From Warburgia ugandensis (lineage: Eukaryota; Streptophyta; Magnoliopsida; Canellales; Canellaceae), in assembly GCA_035236585.1 (NCBI GenBank), contig CP141139.1, forward strand, positions 36,093,217-36,157,216: 64,000 nt of DNA. Reading direction: 5' to 3'. The position numbers and the translations under genes were made by a program. The notes under the pieces are model-generated. The model had not been told where the DNA came from. It searched no databases and saw nothing but the letters and a program-made list of their open reading frames with translations. The first letter of the stretch is position 1, and each line of letters starts with the position of its first letter. Of this stretch, positions 51,001 to 63,000 are shown piece after piece.

Positions 51001-54000
51001 GGAGACTTGAAGTAGAAAGTGTCAACCCGTCTCTGGGTCCTTTGACATTTAGCTCGTGAACATTCAAGCCAAGAAGAAGAATGGAAAAAGAAAAGAAGAA
51101 AGGTAATTCAAAGGACATTGTCCACATGTAACAAGGATTTCGAAAAATACTTATGGATTTGTGTAGGAGTTTCACTATCAGATGCAATCAATAATACAGA
51201 AATTGGTCATTGCACTTTAATCTACATGCTAATATTTACACATACATATATAGGATGGCAAGAGATTGCCTAGATCATTAATGTTTCATCATAGTTTTGG
51301 TAAAAGTTTCATAGTGCTTGCAAGTTTATGCTTCTCATATGACCACACATGTAGTTGAATTCATGATTCTAGCTACATCCTTTGGGTTAGCCTCCTCCAC
51401 TACCATCAGTGGATTAGTCAAAGATTATACTATCTGCAGGTTTGCCACTTGAAAATTTTTATTATTCAGGAGAAAAGGCAACCAGATCTAACAAACAAAA
51501 AGCATACCTGCCCGCTGATATGGACAAGATAGCATAGCAGCAGAAGAATGTCAAAGGCGGAGTCCAGCATTACTCTTGCAACCTGAGAAGTTGCCTGAAC
51601 TAAGAGTGAAGTATTTACATTAAAGAGTCCTTTTGACTCCATACTTTGCACAGGTTTATGTGGAAGAAGATACTTCAAATATTTTTCCACAACATCCAAT
51701 ACTCTGCTCCATGCAGAAGCCTTATTGGATAATGCATTAAGAGTCATTAACATGTCCACTGAGAATTTCCTTTGGCTTTTATGATCTGTTTTTTCCTTCT
51801 GTCGGGCAATATCAGCTCTAAATGGTGACTTGTGGGTTGTTGCCACAGAGAAACTGTATCCAGTTACCAAAATCTTCAATAAGCAAGCAATAACATCCTC
51901 AGACGAGACAATTGCTGGACTAACAAGTGATTCATAGAACACAGCAGAAGCAGTTTTGCCCAAATGGTGATTGATACTACTAATGCATCTTAACACTTCA
52001 AAAAGAATTTCACGATCAAGATCATCATCTGGCAAAACCAACCCTGAGTTGATAAAGTCACCAAATTCATCAAAACTACCTGCCAGAAGAAACCAGAGAA
52101 AATGTAGTCAATGGAAAGAAACATATTCCAAACCAATAAAAACCAGGTTATCTGCAAAATGAAAAGGAAATTTACATAATGAGTGTAGTGGAATATAAGG
52201 ACTAGAATCTACCATAAATAAGCTGTTCAATATCTTCCAAACAACGGAATAAAGATAATGAGTTTTTCCTTATTAAACCAATTGCTCCACTTGAGGAATC
52301 AACAAGCAAACTGTATGGTGTACTGTTCTGACACCAGTGATGAAAAAACTGAGAGCAAAAGCCTTTCCAGTAATATATTAAGGAAATTGGGTTTTCAGCA
52401 ATACCCTGGAACAAAAAGGCATCATTGTTATCAATCAGGAATTTATAAATAACAACAAAAATAGAAAAAGGAAATGTAGCAATGGGAACAGATATCACTG
52501 TAAGAACGATAATAACAGTAGTTAGGTTTTCATGGATAACAATGAAAAACTATGAAAAGAGAAAAAGAAAGCCAACGGAGACAAGTTAAATCATCATTAC
52601 CTCACTGTCAATAATTGAAAGAATTTCCTTTCTGAGGCCATTAACAGTTAGAGAGTGGAAGTCAGATTCGGTCAAGTGTTTATTGTGATCATGGATTGTT
52701 GCACGCAGGGCAGCATTTTGATGAACCCCAGGGTGAAGCAGCCTATGTAAGAAAATAGATGATACAAATTGCAGAACATTATCCTGCAAAAGAATTAGAC
52801 TGCTTCAAAAAGTGATATAAATTACCACAACAAACAATAGGGTCCATGTATATTTTAATATCACAGAACTAAGAAACTCATAAATCTTATTTAACTTGAA
52901 ACAACCAGAAGATTTGATGAAGAGCTAATTCAAGGTTGTATAACTCACCAAAGAAACCACAAAACAGAAAGCCATAGTCAGGCTTATAAGTGAAAAAGAT
53001 ACAAAAGAACAAATACTCATAGATCTTAGCCGTAAGACTGCATTAACCGGATGGCAACCATTGTTTCATGATGTTCAATTTCAGGATCTTAGTGCTAAAG
53101 TAATGCTGGAGTCTTTTGTCTTTGACCATGGATTACAAGTGGAACATGAGACATGAATGTCTGTCAGACACCAAGCTATGCAATACATGGTGGATAATGG
53201 CACAATGCATATTATTGCTTACGACACTGTCTATCATCATCATCAAGACCTTATCCCAACTAGAGGTTGGTCACATGAATCTTGTTCCGCCATTCCCCTT
53301 CATTAAGTGTCATGGCTTCATTTAGTGCCAACGTTTTTAAATCTTTTCTCACCACTTCCATCCACGTTCTTTTGGGCCTTCCTCTTGCCCTTTTAGAACC
53401 TTCGACAAGAATTGCCTCACTTCATCTAACCAGTGCCATTTTTTGTCTTCACTAGATATGTTTAAACCATCTAAGTCTAATCTCCCTCATCTTGTTACCT
53501 ATTAGTGCTACTCTATGTTTCCTCTATTGTTTTCATTTCTTATTCAATCCTTTCTAGTCTTGCCACTTATTCATCTCAACGTCCTCATTTCAGCGATGCT
53601 CATCCATTATGCATGTTGATTTTTAATTGCTCAACACTCCTCGCCATAGATCACGACTAGCCTTGCAGCCATCCAATAGAATTTTTCTTTCAGTTTGAGT
53701 GTCACCTTCCAATCACACAAAACTTCAGAGGTACATCTCCATTTGTTCCAACCCCCTTGGATTCTCTAGGTAACCACCCTCTCAATCTCTCCACTCTCAT
53801 GAATTATCAATCCCAAGTATCGAACGTGTTCTTTTAGGGGGACTTCTTGGTCATCAATCTTTACTGGTACTCCACTCCCGCCCCTCTTTGCTAAAATTGC
53901 ATTTCATAAACTCTATCTTAGTTCGTCTAATTTTAAATCCTTTAAATTATAATGCATCTCCCCAAAACTCTAGCTTTGTGTTTATGCCCTCCCTTGTCTT

Positions 54001-57000
54001 ATCAACTAAAACTATAGCATCTGCAATTAACATGCACCATTGATTCTCCTCGTACAAATGTTTTATTAGCTCATCAATAATCAACGTGAAAAGGTACGAG
54101 CTCAATGCCGATCCTTGGTGCAATCCTATAGTGATAGAAAAATCACCGATCTCTCTGCTAGTGGCCCTAACATTTGTTACCACTCCCTTATACATATCCC
54201 TAACTATGTTTATATATCCCCGTGAACCCCTTTCTCGCCCAACACCCACTATATTAACTCTCTAGAACCCTATCATAAGCTTTTTTAAGTCAATAAAGGC
54301 CATGTAGAGGTCCTTCCTCATCTCCCTATATTTCTCTAAAATCGTCTAAGCTAGAAAATAGCTTATAAGGTAGACCTCCTAAGCATGAAACAAAACTGGT
54401 TCCCCGATACACTCATTTCATGCCGTAGCCACTTCCTCGACACTCTTTCAAAAAGTTTCATGATATGGCTCATAAGTTTGATCTTTGATGATTAGTGCAA
54501 CTCTATATGTCTCCTTTATTCTTATAAATTGGTACAATAGAGCTCCTTTTCCATTCATTCAACTCTATAAGAACTTTGTCAACCAAGCTACTCCACTATC
54601 TCTCATATACTTCCAAACCTCTATTGGTATACCATCAGCCCCAAGGGCTTTCCTGATTTTATCTTTTTTAAGGCCTCTTTCACTTTAGGTATTCTAATTA
54701 TATGATCATATCCATAATGTAATGTTATTTGGGTTTACGGTACTTTCAGTCCCTATCTTCTCAAAGTAATTATCATTTAGCAATTTTTAAAAGTAACTTT
54801 TCCATCTTTGTTTGATTTCGTCATATATGTAACCAGTACCCTTTGGTCATCACTTATAATACATATTATGTGATCTAAGTCCTTACTTGTATTTTCTCTT
54901 ACTTTTGCGAGTTTAAACACATCTTTCTCACCTTTTCTTGATCCTAATCTATTACAGAGTATCATATGCCTTGAGTTTAGCTTCACTTACTACTCTCTTA
55001 GCAACCCTTTTAGCATTCTTATATTGCTCAAAGTTTTTATTATTTTTAATCATATGTCATGCTTTAAAACACACCCATTTTTCTTTAATAACTTTTTGCA
55101 CTTTTTCACTCCACCACCAAGTTTCCTGTTTGTTGCCATTTACCTTTATATACTCCTAGAACATCTTTTGTCACTTTCTTAATGGACATGGCCATATTAG
55201 TCCACATGGTATTTACTTCTATTTCATTGTTCCAGTTTCCTTCTACTATCAACTTGTTCATAAATGATGCTATCTTCTCTCCTTTAAGTTGCACCACTTA
55301 GTTTCTAGACACCTATTAAGTTCATTTCCTTTCTTCCGTACTTCAACATAGATATCCATAACCATAATCTATGTTGTGAGGTTAGACTCCCACTGAGTAT
55401 CACCTTACAATCCTTACACGTCTTTATATATTCCTAAGTAGAAAATAGTCTATTTGACTTTATATGGTCCACTTTTAAAGGTTAGTAAGTGCTCATCCCT
55501 CTCTTAAAGTATGTGTTTGTTATAGCTAAGTTATATACTAAGGTAAAATTGAGTATAGCTTCCCCCATCTCATTTCTTTCTCCAATACCATTCCCTCCAG
55601 GTATCCTATTATATCCTTCTTTTTCTTTTCCTACGTAACCATTAAATCTGCTCCTATAAATATCCTCTATGTGTTGCAAATGTCTTACACGACTCCTTCC
55701 ATATCTTCCCAGAACTATCTCTTGATTCTATCTTCTAACCCTCCTTATGATGCCTATGCACTTATAACATTTATGATCTTCTCTCCTAGAACAAGTTTTA
55801 TTAGTATAATTATATCGCAAGTTACTTTAATGTATGCAACTTTATCCTTTAATTCTTTATCTACCACTATCCCTACACCATTTCTGTTATTGTCCTTTCA
55901 TACGTAACAAAGCTTATACTCATCAATTTCTCTAGTTTTAGCCCCTCTCCACTTGTCTTCTTGGATATAAGCAATGTCGACTCTCCTGGGTTTCATCATA
56001 TCCACTAACTCTAGACTCTTACACGTTAATGTGCCTATATTCCACATAGCCATACTGTTAAATATAGCATTGTATTGTATATCTTTACTTAGCCTTAGTC
56101 TTAGTTTTGTTTTTGTTTTAGTCCCACATTGTACAGTTACGAGCACGTAACTATTCTTGTTTAGTATATATATGAGACAAGTGTGAGGTGCAAAACAACC
56201 AACACACATTCACCCATTATAAGGGTTTCTCTCTCTCTCTCTCTTGGCTCCACTTTAATATGGTATCAGAGCCATAAGAGAAACCCTAATTATCTACCTT
56301 CTCTTTTCCCCTTTTTTGGTTTGGCCGTGTATCCATTCCGGAGATACCTTTGGCGACCATGCGTCTTTACCGGTCACCCCTCTATCGTCTCTAGCATTCC
56401 CAGATAGCCGTTACTGCCACAAGACTGTCGTTGTCGCTAAAACATGTTGTCGATGACAGCTTTTAAACATGAATCAGCCCCCAGATAAGTAATCATGGCT
56501 TCCAAAAATGGTATTTTCACTTCTATAATTTCTGGATCTCCTATTATTACATCTGAGAAATTAATTGGTAGTGAAAATTATCTATCTTGGTTTGCCTCTG
56601 TGGAATTATGGTTTATGAGTTAGGGTTATAAAGACCATTTGGTCAAGAAAGAGGAAGATATTTCTGCTACAGACAAAGTGCAATGAAAAAAGATTGATGC
56701 ACAATTATGCAGCCTATTATGGCAATCCGTAGACCCCAAAGTTTTACATCATCTTCACGCCTATAAAACATGTTTCAAATTTTGGACCCAAGCTAAGGGC
56801 TTATACACAAATGATATTCAACGTTTTTACAAAGTTGTTTCTGACATTGTTCATGTTAGACAGTAGGACATGGATCTTTCAACTTACATCAGAAAGATTG
56901 CATCCCTCAAGGAGGAGTTCTTGTCTCTGCAGTATTTGCCCGCTTGTTGCGTATCTCCTCTACTCATATAGTTACTTTTGATGGCCCTTTAGATTCCTCA

Positions 57001-60000
57001 GTTTTGGCCTCTCAAGCAAGCACTCGAGGCGGCCATGGTGGTGATCGTAATTGAGGACAGCACCCTCACTGCACATATTGTAATAAGATTGGACACAAAC
57101 AGGATCAGTGTTACCAACTGTACAGGCGACCTCCTTGCATTGCCAATATCGCCTTGTCATCTGACACCCAGTTACCTAAGTCATCAGAGGACTCTACATC
57201 TCAAAGTATTACCCTAACTGGTAGTGACTATAATGCGTACCTCCAGTATCAGACAGCCAAGTCATCTTTCATTGCCTCCGTCGCTCATACTAGTAATCCC
57301 ACTGTTTGCTGTACTCAATCTTCTTATATTAGCCCATGGATTCTAGACTCTAGAGCTTCTGATCACATATCTAGTAACAAATACCTTTTCTCCTCTCTTA
57401 CTAGTTCTTCTACTTTACCCACTGTCACTCTAGCCAATGGTTCCAAAACTATAGCTAAAGGCATTGGTTTCACTCATCCCCTTCCTACTCTTCCTCTCAC
57501 CTCTGTGCTTTATGTTCCTAAGTGCCCATTTAATCTTATTTCCATCAGTAAAATGACCCGCACTCTAAATGGCTCTCTCACTTTTTCTGATAAATCTGTA
57601 ATCTTGCAAGAATGGGTAAGACGATTGGTACAGGGTGTGAGTCTTAAGGCCTTTATCATCTCACATCACCTGCAGCTCCTGCCGCTTGCATCTCCACTTA
57701 TTCTCCTGCTCTTATTCACAATCGTTTAGGCCATCCTAGTCTCCCCAAACTTCAAAAGATGGTCCCTCATTTTTTCTACTTTGTCGTCTCTTGATGTGAG
57801 TCTTGTTAGCTTAGAAAACATACTTTTGTTTCGTTTCCAAAGCGTCTCAATAATCGGGCTATGTCCCCTTTTGAACACATCCACACTGATTTTGGGGTCC
57901 TAGTCGTGCTAGTTCTACTTTGGGTTTTCAGTATTTTGTAACTTTTATTGATGATTATTCTCGATGTACTTGGTTATTCCTTATGAAGAATTGATCTGAA
58001 TTATTATCAATTTTTTAGAAATTTTGTGCTAAAATTCAAACTCAATTTGATGTTGCTATCCGTGTTTTACGCAGTGACAATGCACGAGAATATTTTTCTA
58101 CACTCTTTTCTTCCTTCATGTCTCAACAAGGAATTATTCACCAGTCATTGTGTGCCCACACTCCTCAACAAAATGGAGCAGCTGAACGCAAAAATCATCA
58201 TCTCATAGAGACAGCTCGCACTTTACTTCTGCATAGTCATGTTCCTTTTCTTTTTTGGGGGGATGTTGTTCTCACTGCTTGCTACTTAATTAATCGTATG
58301 CCTTCTTCTATGTTGCGTGATCAGATTCCCCATTCCATTCACTTCCCCACACCACCTCTTTATCTTCTTCCTCCTCGTGTTTTTGGATGTACTTGTTTTG
58401 TACACAACATTGCACCTAGGCAAGATAAGCTTTCTACAAAGGCCACAAAATGCATCTTTTTGGGATATTCCAGGCTTCAAAAGGGGTATCGTTGTTATTC
58501 TCTTGACACTAATCGGTATTTTCTCTCAGCAGATTGAACTTTCTTTTAGCAGTCACCATTCTTCTCATCCACTGTTGAACCTCTCTCCATTTCTGAAATT
58601 TTAACTCTTCCATATATTTCCATGCCTGTGGATGATGTCTCTCATCCTCTTCAAGTTTAGCATTGTCGGCCTCCTCTTCAAGCTACTACAAGTTCCACTG
58701 AAGTCCCTGGTGACTCACTCCACGTCCCACTGGTTTTACCTACTTTGACCCCTCATCCAATTGATAGCTTGCCTATTGCTCTTAGAAAAGGTAATTGATC
58801 TACTCGTAATCCTCATCCTACTCATAATTTTTTGAGTTACCAACAATTATCTTCGCCCTATTATGCATTTGTTTCCTCCTTGTCCTCTATTTCTACTCCT
58901 TAAAGCACGAGTGAGGCTCTTTCACATCTTGGGTGGCGACAAGCCATGGTAGATGAAATGACTGCTTCGCATACAAATAGTACTTGGGACTTGGTTCCTT
59001 TACCACCTAGTAAAACTACAATAGGTTGCCGTTGGATATATACTATTAAGATGAGTCCTGATGGACAAGTTGATCGACTTAAAGCCCGCCTAGTTGCTAA
59101 GGGCTATAGTCTTGGCTATGGTGACACCTTTTCCCCAGTTGCGAAGGTTGCTTCTAATCGATTATTCCTCTCCATGGCTGCTATGTGGCATTAGCCTCTT
59201 TACCAACTGGATATTAAAAATGCTTTCCTTCATGGTGATCTAGCAGAGGAAATTTATATGGAGCAACCGCTTGGCTTTGTTGCTCAAGGGGGGTCTGGTT
59301 TAGTGTGCAAATTGCGCCATTCTCTATACGGCTTAAAACAATCTCCTTAAGCATGGTTTGGATACTTTAGCTCTGTTATTCAGGTAGTCGGAATGCTTCA
59401 AGTGAAGCAGATCATTCTATTTTCTATCAGCACAACCCTTCGGGTCAATGTATCTATCTAGTGGTCTATGTGGATGACATTGTCATCACAAGCAGTGATC
59501 AGGATGGCATCCAGAGACTAAAACAACATCTCTTCCATCACTTTCAGACTAAAGACCTGGGAAAACTTAAGTATTTTCTGGGAATTGAGGTAGCTCAATC
59601 TAATTCAGGTATTGCCATTTCACAGAGAAAATATGCTTTAGACATCTTGGAAGAGACTGCTATGTTAGATTGTAAGCCCGTGGACACACCCATGGACCCG
59701 AATGTTAAACTTGTACCAGGGCAGGGGGAGCCTCTAGTAGACTCTGGAAGATATAAGAGACTTGTGGGTAAACTGAATTATCTCACCATTACTCAACCAA
59801 ATATCTCTTTTGGTGTAAGTGTAGTCAATCAATTCCTACAGTCACCGTGTGATAGTCAATGGGATGCTGTGGTTCGCATTCTTTGATATATCAAAGGAGC
59901 TCCAAGTCATGTTATATGAAGATAAAGGCCACACTCAAATTATTGGGTACACAGATGCTGATTGGGCTGGTTCTCCTTCAGACAGCCGTTCTACCTCAAG

Positions 60001-63000
60001 ATATTGTGTTTTTGTTGGAAACAAGATGTAGTTGCCATATCAAGTGCATAAGCTGAGTACCAAGCCATGGTTCTGGCAACATGTGAACTTATTTGGCTGA
60101 AACAAGTACTCCAGGAGATGAAATTCAGAGAGGATGGAAGTATGAAGCTAATTTGTGATAATCAAGCAGCCTTACATATTGCATCTAATCCCGTTTTTCA
60201 TGAAAGGACCAAACACATAGAAGTGGATTGTCACTTTATTAGAGAAAAGATCTTGTCAGGATGTATTGCTACTAACTTCGTCCATTCAAATGATCAACTA
60301 GCAGGCATCTTCACGAAATCTCTCAGAGGACCTCGAATTAAATACATTTGTAATAAGCTTGGTGCATATGACTTGTATGCTCCATCTTGAGGGGGAGTGT
60401 TGAATATAGCATTGTATTGTATATCTTTACTTAGCCTTAGTCTTAGTTTTGTTTTATTTTTAGCCGACATTGTACAGTTTGGAGCATGTAACTATCCTTG
60501 TTTAGTATATATATGAGATAAGTATGAGGTGCAAAACAACCAACACACATTCACCCATTCTAAGGGTTTCTCTCTATCTATCTCTCTCTCTTGGCTCCAC
60601 GTTAACACATACAAATCTTGTTCTCCTCACTTAGCCTATTTACTTGCACACCTCTCGAACGGCATGGGAACCCATGCATACTTTCCATTGTACCTGAGTT
60701 CTAATGCACACCGTCGCTTTCGAGAGAACACTCTAGTAGCCCTTGTCCATTTTTCACTGCATTCAGGATCTGATGCAGTGCATAGCTTACGAGGGACGCC
60801 CTAGCCTGACGAAATGTCAAAAATCGTTTCATGCATGGGGTTTGCCATGGGTTTTACTTGCCTGCTGGCACCTGATGCAAAACCCTCCTTGTTTATCCTA
60901 GCTGGGGACCAACAGCAAAGTTACAACACTGTCTATTCATTTCCAAAAAATAATGTGCCAAAAGGTAGAGATCATGTTTCATTCTATCATTTAACAAAGA
61001 CTTGAGATGTAATAGGAAAATATCATGTATCAAACAACTATCATGCCTGTGTTATCCCCATCCAATCAAGAAGACCATGGATGACGTTACCAAAAGAACG
61101 TACTTCAAAGTGACCATTTTAAGCTATAACCAAGCTCTAACCTAGAGGCATGAAGCTTCATTTAATTGTGATACAGGCTTAACTGCTTCAAATCCTACCA
61201 TGACATGAAGTTCTGAAATACATCCAGCTAGTAAGAAATGATTGTAGGATAAAGGACATAGGGATGTAGCAAGTGTGGTTATCTGGACATTCTCTTCAAT
61301 ACTTATTCCCACGAAGAAAAGGAGTGTCGATTCAAAATCAGCAAGCAACTAACATAATGTCCAATGTAACCAAAAGGTACCAATCAATGAGTAAAAGCAC
61401 ATGAGAACCCAAAATATATAGTAACCGCATAATAGGGAGAATCTTGCTCATAGCAAGATCTCAACAACCAAATAATAATAATAATTTGCACAAACATATC
61501 CTTTCTTCTCATAGGCACCTCAATAATAAGAAAAATGTAAAAAATAAAGACCTAACAAAAGCCATTGAGAGAAAAGATATAAGTGCCATATTCTTGAAGG
61601 ACACCTAGAATAAACCATCTTGAAGGGCAGATCAACAAGTCCAATGTCATCAATGACTTCAAAGAAGCCTGAGTTAGAAGATACAATCAAATCTCCATGT
61701 AGAGCCATCCGCCTTTGTCAAATTGCCCTATGACCAACAATCACTCAAAAGTACTACAAAGATCATACTAAATGTAGCTCCACCTGAAAGGTAACACTTT
61801 GTGACAAATGTGATTTCTTACTTATTAAGGTATCAACATGGAACTAAGCATGTGCTATTTCCAAAGTTAATTAGCAAATCTCAAAGATAAAAGTGAAAGT
61901 GAAAGTGTGTGCAAACAATTGTATCTAAAAAGAAAACATTTAGTGAACCAGAAAGGACGCAATAACAGAACATTACCTTTGCTGAAGAAAAAATTGAATC
62001 ACTAGCCCAAATTAAATTATCTGAAGTATGCTCAGAGCCTTGAAATAGCTGGTCGGCAACAAAGGCATCTTGCAGACCATAACTATATGTACGTTGCCTG
62101 ACATCAGAATTAGTTAAAGACAAACAGTTATCTCAACCATTACTGTAGACAATGATCTAGCATACCAGTAGAAAGGAAATAAAAGCAATAAAGGCTATTT
62201 AGTGACCTTGAATATTAAAGCTAATAGTAGAAATAATGGCAGAATTAAGCCACAAACAAGTGCAGGTACAAGATGCTAGTGCCCGTGTGAAGAGCAGTTG
62301 TTATGGCTGCTACCAACTAAGCTAAATCAATGGTAACTAAAGCAAGTGGGGATGGCTTCACTAATTTTTCAAAGAGCAACTAGCAACCTGCTATTAGCTG
62401 TGAGACTGCTACATGTAACTGTAGCATAGTGACTGCTGCCTTATTTTCAACTGTTATCGAGTAACTGTTATACTCTATGTAACCGATATGGATAACTGCC
62501 GCAGTAAGTTGTGAAGTAACTTTTAATGTGTGTAAGCTAACATAATCAAAAGGTAGCTCTTCCAATTGCAGAGGCTACAACTTGCATAAATCGAAGTAGA
62601 TAGGCCCAGTTATCTCCTGTAGGATCATTTAGTAAAGGTAGCTCTTTCACCAAATGGAAAGCTGAGGTTTTAACTTTTAACTAACAAATTGACCTGATAA
62701 CTTCGATAGCCAAGTACATGCACTGGATGAGAAAAAACTACTGGACAGATATGTCTATGGAATTGCAGGAAACCTGATGAAACTATGGGACAGAAGCTAA
62801 CTCTAGGCAGTGCGAAGGACACAACTTGCATCATTCAAGGTAAATGGGTTCAATATCTCCTGTAGGATCATTTAGCAAAGATAGTTCTTTGAGCAAATGG
62901 AAAGTGGTGGCTCTTAACAGACAAATTGACTTGATGAATTTGATAGCAAGTACATGCAGTAAAGTAGAAAAATTATGGGAGAGACGTGGCTGTGTAATAG

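Larger units (their letters stand above)
56055..60607 (+). mobile_element. Ty1/copia LTR retroelement, broken, inside the LINE
   Basis: 4553 bases with LTRs of about 206-210 bases and a perfect 5-bp duplication, CATAC, on both sides. Plus-strand order is gag with CCHC knuckle ([14 protein letters not shown]), protease, integrase ([20 protein letters not shown]), reverse transcriptase ([31 protein letters not shown]) and RNase H ([20 protein letters not shown]). Integrase before reverse transcriptase is the copia order. The LTRs differ by roughly 6-7%, so it is clearly older than the Athila-like element. The frame is interrupted several times. It lies antisense to NUP160 in the 9.2-kb intron. 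Confidence 0.94.
53232..60950 (-). mobile_element. RTE-type LINE, decayed, split by a copia element
   Basis: The LINE occupies 53232-56054 and about 60613-60950; 56055-60607 is a later copia insertion. The 3' end is at left: an ATC trinucleotide tail (about 53233-53246) followed by AAGACCTTATCCCAACTAG, wording typical of plant RTE LINE tails. Endonuclease words include [18 protein letters not shown] and [14 protein letters not shown]. The reverse transcriptase has [20 protein letters not shown] and [17 protein letters not shown] near 54000-54200. The expected F-A-D-D active site reads I-A-D-A, so it is dead. Several frameshifts and stops split the frame. The 5' limit is uncertain. Confidence 0.82.
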
